From Enterococcus sp. 9E7_DIV0242 (GTDB lineage: Bacteria > Bacillota > Bacilli > Lactobacillales > Enterococcaceae): a stretch of 64,000 nt of DNA. This document shows, piece after piece, positions 52,734 through 64,000 of this stretch. The DNA lies in contig NZ_CP147247.1 of NCBI RefSeq assembly GCF_002140975.2, forward strand, positions 62,001 through 126,000, written 5' to 3'. The notes beneath the pieces were generated by a model. It was not told where the DNA came from. It was given only the letters and a program-made list of their open reading frames with translations, and made no database searches. The position numbers and the translations under genes were made by a program. The stretch's first letter is position 1; every line of letters begins with the position of its first letter.

Positions 52734-53735
52734 ATGAAAGATACAGCATATAACCAAATCAATCCTCTGATTCGAATAAAAGAAACTGAGCTTTTGAGTC
52801 CTGCCCAATATGAACAGCTGTTACATGCTGAAACAATCGATGAGTTGCGCGATCTTTTAAAAAACACGGTGTATGGTGAGTATTTGCGTGAAGATTTCGA
52901 GGATAACTTTGAGTATATTTACTCGAAGGAGCAAGGAAAGCTATTTGAATGGTTTTATCAAATGGCTCCGGAGCCGGAGATCATTTCAATCTACACCTCC
53001 AGATTTACCTTTCATAATTTGAAGGTGCTGACAAAAGCTGAGATTACAGGACAAAATCTAGATCACCTTTTTGTGGAAGACGGACATTATTCCTTGGCAA
53101 CAGTGAAAAGTGCGATCCATACAAGAACGTCCAGTGAATTGCCGGAAGCCTATATGGAAGCGATCAGAGAGGTTCTTGATTATCTTGAGGAATCAACTGT
53201 TCTACAGGCTATTGATATTATCTATGACCGTTCGTTTCTGACATATCAGCGCCAGCTTGCTGAAAAACTTGGGTATGAGGATGTCATCAAGGAAATTACA
53301 TCATTTATTGATTTAACCAATATTTCGACAACAGCAAGAGGACTTGTACAGGGACAGACAGAAACTTTTCTTTCTACCGTCCTTTCCAGTTCCGGCAGTA
53401 TACCAAAAGCAGAATTTTTACCATACGCCGGACAAACGTTGGAGACTTTTACAACCTTTGCTGTTTCAACGAAATATGGAGAGATATTGGCTCCGCTAGT
53501 TGATTCCGACACGCATGAATTAAATTTGGTGGCTTTTGAAAAGATCAAAGATGATTATTTGACAAATATATTCAATAAATCGAATGTCGTTGCGTTCGGC
53601 CCATTGCCACTACTTTCTTATCTTAATGCCAAGGAAGTGGAATGGAAAAATTTGAGGATGCTTGTTGTGGGCAAGAAAAATCATTTTCCGGTGGAACAGC
53701 TGAAGGAAAGGATGCGTTCAGTCAATGGCTCATAA
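52734..53735 (+). CDS. ntpC: V-type sodium ATPase subunit NtpC (d-subunit)
   Basis: Subunit linking the central shaft to the membrane ring (333 residues, all helical, no membrane segment), family V-ATPase C/d. Visible features are [21 protein letters not shown] near the N-terminus, [14 protein letters not shown] near 90-103, a middle repeat-like half, and the C-terminal [23 protein letters not shown] (about 292-314) typical of the family. GGAGCAG precedes the ATG. It overlaps ntpG by 11 bp. Confidence 0.94.
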   Translation: MKDTAYNQINPLIRIKETELLSPAQYEQLLHAETIDELRDLLKNTVYGEYLREDFEDNFEYIYSKEQGKLFEWFYQMAPEPEIISIYTSRFTFHNLKVLTKAEITGQNLDHLFVEDGHYSLATVKSAIHTRTSSELPEAYMEAIREVLDYLEESTVLQAIDIIYDRSFLTYQRQLAEKLGYEDVIKEITSFIDLTNISTTARGLVQGQTETFLSTVLSSSGSIPKAEFLPYAGQTLETFTTFAVSTKYGEILAPLVDSDTHELNLVAFEKIKDDYLTNIFNKSNVVAFGPLPLLSYLNAKEVEWKNLRMLVVGKKNHFPVEQLKERMRSVNGS

Positions 53736-54036
53736 AATTGGAGTAATTGGAGATAAGTATTCTGTTATGCCGTTCAAACTTTTTGGCTTTGATGTGCGCT
53801 ATGGTATGTCAGCACGCCAAATCAGAGACAGTATCGAGCAGATGGCAGACAATGATTATGGTGTGATTTTCATCACGGAGCAAGCTTCTGAACAGGTCAC
53901 TGAAACCATTGACCGATATAAAAGCAAAATGAAGCCGGCGATTATTTTGATTCCAAGCCATGATGGAACAAAGGGCATCGGGAAAAAAGCCGTGCAGGAA
54001 AATGTCGAAAAAGCGATTGGGCAGAATATACTATAG
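53725..54036 (+). CDS. ntpG: V-type sodium ATPase subunit NtpG (central-shaft F subunit)
   Basis: Small shaft subunit of 103 residues binding NtpD, of the V-ATPase F family. Features are [22 protein letters not shown] at the start, [15 protein letters not shown] (about 44-58) and the C-terminal [34 protein letters not shown]. The start overlaps the ntpC end by 11 bp. Behind it lies an unusual gap of about 260 bp before ntpA. Confidence 0.94.
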   Translation: MAHKIGVIGDKYSVMPFKLFGFDVRYGMSARQIRDSIEQMADNDYGVIFITEQASEQVTETIDRYKSKMKPAIILIPSHDGTKGIGKKAVQENVEKAIGQNIL

Positions 54037-54297
54037 TTGTATGAATACGGCAAAGAAACAGCATAAATTTTTGAAAAAATGCTTGTTAATTCAACGTAAT
54101 GTGCGAATGGTTCTGTGGATCATTTATAGTTACTTACGTACGATTCATATATTTAATATTGAAAATCGGGTGTGGGATTACTTTTCAGTAACACACAGGA
54201 AATCAGAACTTGCTGAAGCAGTATCAAAATTAAGGTCTGTTTGAATTGAGCAGTTGGATTTCTATCGATTTTGATTCTCGGAACAGGAGGAAAGTTA
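54037..54297 (+). other. Gap inside the ntp operon with a 67-codon frame
   Basis: The ntpG-ntpA junction is 261 bp long while all other junctions of the operon are under 40 bp or overlap. ATG 54041 opens a frame of 67 codons to 54244 for a basic, partly hydrophobic product (KKQHKFLKKCLLIQRN, then RMVLWIIYSYLRTIHIF), but no ribosome site precedes it. No terminator hairpin was found here. It may be an inserted or decayed short gene, or spacer. Confidence 0.3.
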
Positions 54298-57448
<3,151 letters not shown>

Positions 57449-57453
57449 TCACA

Positions 57454-58083
57454 ATGGCTAGACTAAATGTGAATCCGACTCGTATGGAGCTCACTCGTCT
57501 GAAGAAGCAGCTGGGAACAGCCAGTAGAGGACACAAGCTTTTGAAGGACAAACAGGATGAGCTGATTCGTCAATTCATTTTGTTGGTTAGAAAAAACAAT
57601 CAGCTTCGAATTGATGTAGAAGAGGAATTGACCGGTGCGTTATCAAGCTTTGTGTTGGCTAGTAGCACATTGAATGAGGCTTTTATTGAAGAGCTAGTCT
57701 CTATACCAGCGAGTGAAGTAGCAGTAGATGTCATCGAAAAGAACGTGATGAGTGTCGCTGTTCCGATCATGAATTTCCATTATGATGAGGAGATTATTGA
57801 ATCCCCTTTAAATTATGGTTACTTGAACTCTAATGCGGAGCTGGATATCTCTTTTGACAAAATTTCATCGATTCTTCCGAAGTTGTTAGAATTGGCAGAG
57901 GTCGAAAAGACATGTCAGCTGATGGCAGAAGAAATCGAGAAAACCCGTAGACGTGTAAATGCGTTGGAATATATGACGATTCCGCAACTGGAAGAGACGA
58001 TTTACTATATCAAGATGAAGCTTGAAGAGAACGAACGTGGAGAAATCACTCGTTTGATCAAGATCAAGGATATGGGTTCTTAG
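57454..58083 (+). CDS. ntpD: V-type sodium ATPase shaft subunit NtpD
   Basis: Central-shaft subunit that turns inside the A3B3 head. I start at ATG 57454 (209 residues, [20 protein letters not shown]), nine bases after GAGGGAG; the GTG overlapping the ntpB stop has no spaced site. Two long helices at the ends (about 3-70 and 145-205, with [27 protein letters not shown]) form the coiled-coil shaft. It closes the operon: no ntpH or ntpJ follows, and a terminator lies right behind. Confidence 0.96.
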   Translation: MARLNVNPTRMELTRLKKQLGTASRGHKLLKDKQDELIRQFILLVRKNNQLRIDVEEELTGALSSFVLASSTLNEAFIEELVSIPASEVAVDVIEKNVMSVAVPIMNFHYDEEIIESPLNYGYLNSNAELDISFDKISSILPKLLELAEVEKTCQLMAEEIEKTRRRVNALEYMTIPQLEETIYYIKMKLEENERGEITRLIKIKDMGS

Positions 58084-58099
58084 GAGTCTATAATTCAAA

Positions 58100-58143
58100 A
58101 AATGAGTGCAGACAAATTACTTTTGTTCTGTGCTCGTTTTTTG
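58100..58143 (+). terminator. Terminator of the ntp operon
   Basis: AATGAGTGCAGA (58101-58112) and TCTGTGCTCGTT (58127-58138) pair with minor mismatches, followed by TTTTTT. Confidence 0.85.
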
Positions 58144-58320
58144 TTGTCCTAATAGAGATTTAGACGACTTCTATTGCTTAGATTATGTGCACGTTACTCG
58201 TGTTAAGATTTTTCAATGTTACTTAATTATCCTTAAAGAAAAAGGCAGATATTTTCTTTATCCATGGGATTGGGCTATGATAGTGTAAAGTGACAATTCA
58301 TGAAAAAGGTGGCTATGATA

Positions 58321-59343
58321 ATGAAAATAAAGAATGCAGCACTAGCAATGACGGCGATGCTAACGATCGGGATAACGGGGATGATACTTCCGGTAACTGT
58401 TCATGCGGATAATACAGATGCAGTAATCGATGAACGATGGGGCAAACCGACATTTGTTGCAGGTGCGGGTTTATCTGATGCACAAAAAGCAGAAACAATG
58501 TCCATTTTAGGAATCACAGCAGATAATGTAAACACACAGACAGCTACAGGAGCTGACTTAATCAAGTATCTAGGTTCTGGCAGCGGGGATGATTCAGCGA
58601 TGTTGAGTTCGGTCGTTGTTACAAGAAAGAATGAAGGGGCTGGAATCACTGTAGATATCGTGACACCGGAAAATATTACATTGATCACAGCGGATCAGTA
58701 TAAAAATCCTCTGGTAACAGCCGGGATCAGCGATGCTTCAATTAAGGTCGGTAGTGTGGTACGAGTAACGGGTGAGAGTGCTCTGACTGGTGTGTATAAA
58801 GCGTTTGAAGCGAATGGTGATGCAATTGATTCTGACCGTGCCCAACTCGCACAAACAGAATTAACGACAACAACCGATGTTGCAAACGAAATCACTCAGG
58901 AAGCAGCAGAAAATAATTCAGATATGACAGAAGAAGAAAAACAGGCAGCGAATGAAGCCTATCAAACACAGCTGAACCAAGCATTAGTTGATATCAAGAA
59001 AGAGCTGGCTGATTTAAAGGAACAGAAGGGTGATTCTGTTACCGCAGCAGAAGTAGAAGAGGTCGTAAATAATGCGATAAAAAATAATGATTTGTCTCAA
59101 TATATTTCCCAAGACAGTATCAATCAACTGATTTCATTGGCTCAACAATATCTTGATACTGAAGGTGTGTTGTCCAAGGAATCAATGGCTCAATTAGATA
59201 AAATCAGTGAAGGCTTCCAAAATACCTTGAACAGTATCGGCGATAAATTTGGTGATTTGACGAATGCGGTAAAAGCCAATGAAGGGTTTTTCCAAGGGTT
59301 ATGGAACTCCATCACAGACTTTTTTGGTAATCTTTTTAAATAA
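58321..59343 (+). CDS. Secreted DUF1002 family protein
   Basis: Exported protein of 340 residues, function unknown (YpuA-like, DUF1002). I start at ATG 58321, eight bases after AAGGTGG; two earlier in-frame ATGs at 58300 and 58315 are worse placed. A Sec signal (KIKNAALAMTAMLTIGITG..., cleavage after VHA near residue 30) leads into the DUF1002 core (TFVAGAGLSDAQKAETMSIL, AMLSSVVVTRKNEGAGITVD, GISDASIKVGSV). A helical stalk (about 190-320) ends in a hydrophobic-aromatic tail GFFQGLWNSITDFFGNLFK that may touch the membrane. Single gene with a strong terminator. Confidence 0.88.
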   Translation: MKIKNAALAMTAMLTIGITGMILPVTVHADNTDAVIDERWGKPTFVAGAGLSDAQKAETMSILGITADNVNTQTATGADLIKYLGSGSGDDSAMLSSVVVTRKNEGAGITVDIVTPENITLITADQYKNPLVTAGISDASIKVGSVVRVTGESALTGVYKAFEANGDAIDSDRAQLAQTELTTTTDVANEITQEAAENNSDMTEEEKQAANEAYQTQLNQALVDIKKELADLKEQKGDSVTAAEVEEVVNNAIKNNDLSQYISQDSINQLISLAQQYLDTEGVLSKESMAQLDKISEGFQNTLNSIGDKFGDLTNAVKANEGFFQGLWNSITDFFGNLFK

Positions 59344-59373
59344 AGAATAATAACAAGTAAATAAATTCAAATC

Positions 59374-59421
59374 AAAAACCGCGTTTGCCCCTTTTTGTTA
59401 GAAGGGCAAACGCGGTTTTAG
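59374..59421. terminator. Bidirectional terminator between the DUF1002 gene and uppP
   Basis: AAAACCGCGTTTGCCC (59375-59390) and GGGCAAACGCGGTTTT (59404-59419) are perfectly complementary over 16 bp. Confidence 0.95.
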
Positions 59422-59443
59422 TGTACATAACGTAGTTTCGGTA

Positions 59444-60271
59444 TCAGGAGAACAGCCAATAGCTGATCAATAGAACTCCGAGAATGATACGATACCAGCC
59501 GAACGCTGTGAAATCATTTTTCCTGATATAGTTAAGCAGGAATTTGATAACAATGATTGAAACAAAGAAGGCTACAACTGCCCCCACCAATAAAATAATG
59601 AATTCTGAAAAGACAAATGGATTGCCCTTCATCAAGAATTTCACGATTTTCAGGAAGCTTGCCCCAAACATAACTGGAATCCCCAAGAAGAAAGAGAACT
59701 CAGTGGCAACAAAACGAGAAGCACCAATGATGATCGCCCCCAGAATCGTTGCACCGGAGCGTGATGTCCCGGGAATCAAAGATAAGACTTGAAAGATCCC
59801 GACAACAGCAGCAGCTTTATAAGTAAACTTATTCAGGTCTGTACATTTTGGTTTCTTATTCTTATTTCTCTTTTCAATAATGATGAACGCGACACCATAA
59901 ATGATCAACATCAGAGAAACCGTGATGAAATTATGAAAGCGGGCATCGATTGCATCGTCGAATAATAATCCGATAACAGCAGCCGGTACGCAGGCGATAA
60001 TAACTTTTTTCCAAAGCTCCCAGGTATTTTGCTTTTCTTCCTCTGTCTTTGTTGGTGAAAAAGGATTCAGCTTGTGGAAGTATAAAACAACAACTGCCAT
60101 GATTGCTCCTAGCTGTATAACAACATTGAACATTTCCATGAAGTCGGAGCTCAAATTCATCTTGATAAACTCATCTGTCAGGATTAAGTGTCCTGTACTA
60201 CTGATAGGCAGCCATTCCGTAATCCCTTCTATAATACCAAGAATAATTGCTTTCCATAAATTTGATAGCAT
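59444..60271 (-). CDS. uppP: Undecaprenyl-diphosphatase UppP (BacA)
   Basis: Membrane phosphatase recycling the undecaprenyl carrier of cell-wall synthesis; extra copies give bacitracin tolerance. The start is ATG 60271 (275 residues, MLSNLWKAIILG), with AAAGGA upstream; longer readings extend without a ribosome site. Family motifs are EGITEWLPISSTGHLIL (about 16-32), with the catalytic glutamate and serines, and SLIPGTSRSGATILGAI (about 160-176), with the catalytic arginine. Around eight membrane helices. It stands alone on the minus strand. Confidence 0.96.
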   Translation of the reverse strand: MLSNLWKAIILGIIEGITEWLPISSTGHLILTDEFIKMNLSSDFMEMFNVVIQLGAIMAVVVLYFHKLNPFSPTKTEEEKQNTWELWKKVIIACVPAAVIGLLFDDAIDARFHNFITVSLMLIIYGVAFIIIEKRNKNKKPKCTDLNKFTYKAAAVVGIFQVLSLIPGTSRSGATILGAIIIGASRFVATEFSFFLGIPVMFGASFLKIVKFLMKGNPFVFSEFIILLVGAVVAFFVSIIVIKFLLNYIRKNDFTAFGWYRIILGVLLISYWLFS

Positions 60272-60705
60272 AGATCCATTCCTTTCCATGTAAAAATACA
60301 TACAGTAACAGTATACCGTTAACTGACAAAAAAACCAACTAGCTATAAAAATCACCTATGAAAAATTTAGGAAACTGAGAGTAGAGGTAGTTGGCTTCAA
60401 GGATTAAGGAGAACCACAGCGGCAGTAAATAGATTTGTTGTAGGCGAGAAGCCATAAGGAGGAATTCAGGAAAATTGCTGTTGCGAAACTTATTTCACTT
60501 TTTGACGTACAGAGTAGCCCTATCCTATTACTTATTTAAGTGTATGGGAAGAGCGATAAGTAGAGGCTTTATCTATAGGTGTATTGGGAATTTGTTTATC
60601 TCTATTTAAAATTAAATTTCATATTAAATAATATTTTAAGTTTATAGTTGAAATTTTATTTCAATCGAAGTATAATGAAAGCGTATTAAACAGGAGGTGG
60701 ATCTC
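60272..60705. other. Gap ahead of the MurNAc operon
   Basis: About 430 bp with no coding frame supported. The final part holds the promoter and palindrome of the MurNAc operon; 60360-60590 shows no hairpin, repeat or start signal I can defend. Confidence 0.5.
60648..60676 (+). promoter_or_regulatory. Promoter and palindromic operator of the MurNAc operon
   Basis: TTGAAA (60648-60653) and TATAAT (60671-60676) are exactly 17 bp apart. The palindrome TTGAAAT-TTT-ATTTCAA (60648-60664) contains the whole -35 box. Its form suits a RpiR/MurR-type repressor, expected for MurNAc genes; the regulator gene is not in the window. Confidence 0.75.
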
Positions 60706-61794
60706 ATGTATGGAATTTCAGTATTTTTAGGTCAAGAAATGACCGCTGAAACGAAATGCTATATAAGGCAAATGAGCGGTACAGGATTCAAAGGAATTTT
60801 TACCTCGCTTCATATACCGGAGGAGGATGCTTCACTCTATCTGGAAAGACTGAGAAAATTGGGGGCTATTGCTAAATCAGAAAAAATGAAGTTAATGGTC
60901 GATATATCAGGGGATGCATTAGAGCGCGCAGGCTTTTCTTTTGAGCGTATCAATGAGCTTCTTGAACTTGGTGTGACGGGTCTGCGAATGGATTATGCGA
61001 TCACGAATGAGCAAATGGCCAAATTGTCCCATGAGCTGACTATTGGCTTGAATGCAAGTACGTTAACGGAGGCCGATATCAGAGAGCTGCAAACAGCAGA
61101 CGCGAATTTTGATAATTTCGAAGCTTGGCATAATTATTATCCGCGACCGGAAACCGGCTTAGATCAAAAGACTTTTGACGAAAAAAATGGCTGGTTGAAG
61201 GAAAATAATATACGTGTGTATGCGTTTGTTTCAGGAAACAAGGAGCTACGGGGACCTTTGTTTGAGGGACTGCCAACTGTAGAACAGTATCGCTATTCAA
61301 ACCCTTTAGCGGCTGGACTTAAGTTGAAGAAATTGCAGGTTGATGGTGTCTACATTGGTGATCCGCAAATCGATCAGCGGACGATTCGTCAATATGATTT
61401 CTATTTGAATCAGAATTTATTAGTCCTTGAAACCATAGATATAGGGAGTCAGTATTATGCATATGTTTTAGGTGAGCATAGCAATCGCTACGATGATGCG
61501 AGAGATGTCGTAAGGAGCGCAGAGGCACGATTTAGAGAAATCCCAATGATCAAACCTGAGTTTATTCGTGAACGAGCGATAGGGAGTGTGACCGTTGATA
61601 ATGTCGGGTATAGCAGATATATGGGAGAGATCCAAGTAGTAAAAAATGTTCTTCCGAAAGATGAAAAAGTGAATGTCGTTTCTGAAATTGTAAAAGAAGA
61701 TCTGATGTTGATCCAAGCAATAACAGGTGGAACTAAATTTAAATTAGTAAAGAAAGGGTTTTTTGAAAATGAATCTGGAAAATCTAACAACTGA
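60706..61794 (+). CDS. mupG: MupG 6-phospho-N-acetylmuramidase (DUF871)
   Basis: Cytoplasmic glycosidase that cleaves MurNAc-6-phosphate-GlcNAc from recycled peptidoglycan, as shown for S. aureus MupG. The 362 residues from ATG 60706 (GGAGGTGG eight bases upstream) show the DUF871 layout: a TIM-barrel part (MYGISVFLGQ, ...TGLRMDYAITNEQ..., LNASTLTEADI, NFEAWHNYYPRPETGLD near 142-158) and a C-terminal beta domain (IGSVTVDNVGYSRYMGEIQVV). It is the first gene of the operon and overlaps murQ by 26 bp. The family assignment is firm, the substrate inferred from the family and murQ. Confidence 0.93.
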   Translation: MYGISVFLGQEMTAETKCYIRQMSGTGFKGIFTSLHIPEEDASLYLERLRKLGAIAKSEKMKLMVDISGDALERAGFSFERINELLELGVTGLRMDYAITNEQMAKLSHELTIGLNASTLTEADIRELQTADANFDNFEAWHNYYPRPETGLDQKTFDEKNGWLKENNIRVYAFVSGNKELRGPLFEGLPTVEQYRYSNPLAAGLKLKKLQVDGVYIGDPQIDQRTIRQYDFYLNQNLLVLETIDIGSQYYAYVLGEHSNRYDDARDVVRSAEARFREIPMIKPEFIRERAIGSVTVDNVGYSRYMGEIQVVKNVLPKDEKVNVVSEIVKEDLMLIQAITGGTKFKLVKKGFFENESGKSNN

Positions 61795-62662
61795 AAAACG
61801 AAATATGAATACGATGAATTTGGATCAGCTGTCTGTAAAAGAGGCGTTGATTCGAATGAACGAAGAAGATCAGAAAGTAGCCTTAGCGGTTAAAGAAGCA
61901 TTACCAGAGATTGAAAAGGTTACGACACAAATTATTGAGAGCTTTAATAAAGGTGGCCGTTTGATCTATATGGGAGCTGGCACAAGTGGACGTTTAGGTG
62001 TCTTAGATGCGGCGGAGTGTGTGCCAACATTTGGTGTTTCTCCTGAAATGGTTCAGGGATTGATTGCCGGTGGTGAACAGGCGATGACACTTGCCGTTGA
62101 AGGAGCAGAAGATTCTAAAGAATTAGGAAAACAGGATTTGATTGATCTGAACTTACAAGAGATTGATTTTGTTGTTGGGATTGCTGCGAGTGGTCGAACG
62201 CCTTACGTTATTGGCGGTTTGGACTATGCACGAGAAATTGGCGCAGGAACAGCCTCTCTCTCTTGTAACAAACAGGCAGAAATTAGCCAACATGCTGATA
62301 CAGCTATCGAAGTGGATGCTGGACCAGAATTTCTAACAGGATCGACACGATTGAAATCAGGGACAGCACAGAAGTTGATTTTGAACATGTTATCAACGAT
62401 TTCCATGATCGGCATTGGTAAAGTCTATGGGAATCTGATGGTTGATGTAAAACCAACCAACGAAAAGCTGGTCGAGCGTTCAAAACGAATCATTATGGAA
62501 GCAACAGCGTGCGACTATGAGACAGCAGTAGTCTACTTTGAAAAGGCCGAGGAAAACGTCAAGCTGGCAATTGTGATGCTTTTGACGAATTGCAGTAAAG
62601 AAGAAGCAGAAGAAAAACTAATCAAGGGCAATCATTTTATTAAAAATACAATTTCTAATTAA
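61769..62662 (+). CDS. murQ: N-acetylmuramic acid 6-phosphate etherase MurQ
   Basis: Cleaves the lactyl ether of MurNAc-6-phosphate, giving GlcNAc-6-phosphate and D-lactate. The SIS-domain motifs are clear: [28 protein letters not shown] (about 61-88), with the catalytic glutamate, and the second acidic segment GAEDSKELG (about 113-121). I prefer ATG 61769 (297 residues); TTG 61763 is an alternative. The start lies within the end of mupG. Terminal helical UBA-like part [12 protein letters not shown] is present. Together with mupG and the PTS gene it makes the MurNAc salvage route. Confidence 0.96.
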   Translation: MNLENLTTEKRNMNTMNLDQLSVKEALIRMNEEDQKVALAVKEALPEIEKVTTQIIESFNKGGRLIYMGAGTSGRLGVLDAAECVPTFGVSPEMVQGLIAGGEQAMTLAVEGAEDSKELGKQDLIDLNLQEIDFVVGIAASGRTPYVIGGLDYAREIGAGTASLSCNKQAEISQHADTAIEVDAGPEFLTGSTRLKSGTAQKLILNMLSTISMIGIGKVYGNLMVDVKPTNEKLVERSKRIIMEATACDYETAVVYFEKAEENVKLAIVMLLTNCSKEEAEEKLIKGNHFIKNTISN

Positions 62663-62675
62663 GGAGGAAATGATG

Positions 62676-64000
62676 ATGGCAGATGAAAAGATTCAACGTT
62701 TGGCTAGGGAGATTTATAAAGAAGTTGGTGGGATGGAGAATGTAGAGAAGCTGCGCCATTGTATGACACGTGTTCGAATGGATGTCCGTGATTATGATAA
62801 GGTCGATTTGGAGAAATTGAAAGCAATCAACGGCGTGATGGGCGTTGTGGAAGATGATACCTTACAAGTTGTGATTGGTCCTGGAACTGTAAATAAGGTT
62901 GCACAGGAAATGGTTGATATGGCTGGGGTCAAGCTAGGGGAAGCTTTCCCAACTACTGAAAAAGACGTGTCAGTAGAAGGGAAAAGCGGCAAACAACTAG
63001 TAGAAGAAAAAGCCGCTCAGATGAAAGCAAATCAAAAAGAAAAGCATAAAAATAATTCACCATTTAAAGCAATTTTAAAATCAATTTCTAATATTTTTGT
63101 TCCGCTGATTCCGGCATTTGTTGGTGCAGGTATCATCGGAGGGATTGCTGCTGTTCTATCAAACTTGATCGTAGCCGGTAATATTGGTGCATCTTGGCAG
63201 CAATATGTTGATGTATTAAATATCATAAAAAACGGAATTTTTGCTTACCTTGCGTTATATACCGGGATCAATAGTGCCAGTGAATTTGGCGCAACACCTG
63301 CATTAGGTGGAATTATTGGTGGTGTGACGATGCTGACAGGAATGAATCCAGAAGCCCCGTTACCAAATCTTTTCACCGGTGGTAATTTATCTGCAGGACA
63401 AGGAGGGATCATCGGTGTGATTTTTGCTGTTTGGTTACTCTCTTTAGTAGAAAAGCAATTGCATAAAATGATTCCAGATTCTATTGATATCATTGTTACA
63501 CCGACGATTGCCTTGTTGGTTATTGGATTGGCAACGATCTTCCTGATCATGCCGATTGCCGGCGTGATTTCAAACAGCTTAGTTGGCGTGATTAACACAA
63601 TTCTTGAAAAAGGTGGTATAGTTGCCGGCTTCACATTGGGTTTGACTTTCTTGCCGATGGTCATGTTTGGCCTGCATCAAATCTTGACACCGATCCATAT
63701 GGAGATGATCGCTCAAACGGGTCAGACACTCCTGTTGCCGATTCTAGCTATGGCTGGTGCGGGTCAAGTTGGGGCAGCGCTTGCTTTATGGATTCGTTGT
63801 AAAAAGGATACGCAATTAATAGAAATGATCAAAGGAGCCTTACCAGTTGGTATCTTGGGTATTGGGGAGCCCTTGATTTATGGTGTTACGCTGCCTTTGG
63901 GACGTCCGTTCATTACAGCGTGTATTGGCGGCGGTATCGGGGGTGCAGTGATTGGTGCCTTCGGAAATGTTGGTGCAATTGCAATCGGACCAAGTGGGGC
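62676..64000 (+). CDS. PTS EIIBC transporter for MurNAc or related sugar (cut by window end)
   Basis: PTS permease, at least 441 residues and open to the end of the window. The EIIB domain (1-85) carries the phosphorylated cysteine Cys29 in [12 protein letters not shown]. After a linker rich in Lys, the EIIC domain starts near 125 with about ten membrane segments, including [20 protein letters not shown] and the sugar-site motif [18 protein letters not shown] near 400. The start follows AAGGAGG; three ATGs in frame (62670, 62673, 62676) are possible. The operon with mupG and murQ points to MurNAc or MurNAc-GlcNAc uptake (MurP-like). A fused EIIA, if any, would be outside. Confidence 0.9.
   Translation, partial: MADEKIQRLAREIYKEVGGMENVEKLRHCMTRVRMDVRDYDKVDLEKLKAINGVMGVVEDDTLQVVIGPGTVNKVAQEMVDMAGVKLGEAFPTTEKDVSVEGKSGKQLVEEKAAQMKANQKEKHKNNSPFKAILKSISNIFVPLIPAFVGAGIIGGIAAVLSNLIVAGNIGASWQQYVDVLNIIKNGIFAYLALYTGINSASEFGATPALGGIIGGVTMLTGMNPEAPLPNLFTGGNLSAGQGGIIGVIFAVWLLSLVEKQLHKMIPDSIDIIVTPTIALLVIGLATIFLIMPIAGVISNSLVGVINTILEKGGIVAGFTLGLTFLPMVMFGLHQILTPIHMEMIAQTGQTLLLPILAMAGAGQVGAALALWIRCKKDTQLIEMIKGALPVGILGIGEPLIYGVTLPLGRPFITACIGGGIGGAVIGAFGNVGAIAIGPSG

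Overview
The window looks like the chromosome of an enterococcus or a very close lactic acid bacterium. It is AT-rich, Shine-Dalgarno sites precede almost every gene, and several loci are typical of Enterococcus: a complete NtpFIKECGABD V-type ATPase operon, the agmatine deiminase cluster with its LuxR-type membrane regulator, IreB, and the WalRKHIJ cluster. The proteolipid NtpK carries the sodium-ligand residues of the E. hirae enzyme at identical positions. No tRNA, rRNA, CRISPR array, prophage or intact insertion sequence was seen.

Layout. 1-5234: end of walR, then walK, walH, walI and walJ (cell-wall stress control), closed by a terminator. 5415-7449: a FemX-like peptidoglycan bridge enzyme and a DUF554 membrane protein with a long, probably structured leader. 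7689-12777: an argCJBDF ornithine/citrulline biosynthesis operon behind a strong promoter with two ARG-box-like sites. 12982-14301: ireB, the YqgF/RuvX nuclease and a DUF1292 gene whose leader contains a tandemly duplicated hairpin of about 105 bp. 14575-18396: a GNAT acetyltransferase, a GntR-ABC transporter operon with a 15-bp perfect inverted-repeat operator, and a GT4 glycosyltransferase. 19169-27363: a sugar-uptake locus (AraC regulator, binding protein, DUF2264 protein, GH88 unsaturated glucuronyl hydrolase, lipoprotein, two permeases, DUF624/YesL) that probably imports and cleaves uronic-acid oligosaccharides. 27597-30521: a secreted LRR-like protein, a small hypothetical protein, a methyltransferase fused to a DUF1905-like domain, and a small membrane protein. 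30689-36634: agmatine catabolism, with carbamate kinase, agmatine deiminase, antiporter and putrescine carbamoyltransferase on the minus strand and the LuxR regulator on the plus strand. 36777-39567: an SLC13 anion transporter divergent from a LysR regulator.

39987-43075 is the most interesting region. An Rgg-type regulator is divergent from an unlabelled 17-codon gene for a purely hydrophobic peptide with its own Shine-Dalgarno and terminator. A second Rgg paralogue behind a palindromic operator follows, then a small membrane protein with a Met/Pro/Gly-rich tail. This is the layout of an Rgg/short-hydrophobic-peptide quorum-sensing locus.

43199-49041: an S66 LD-carboxypeptidase, a second Fem-type aminoacyltransferase, UspA, a PUA/ASCH-like protein and several small genes. 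49299-58083: the sodium V-ATPase operon, without ntpH or ntpJ behind ntpD. 58321-60271: a secreted DUF1002 protein and undecaprenyl-diphosphatase. 60706-64000: N-acetylmuramic acid recycling (MupG, MurQ and a PTS EIIBC cut by the window end) behind a promoter whose -35 element is part of a palindrome.

Cell-wall functions recur (Wal system, two Fem ligases, LD-carboxypeptidase, UppP, MurNAc salvage, IreB). The two amine/amino-acid loci each contain a carbamoyltransferase with opposite metabolic roles.
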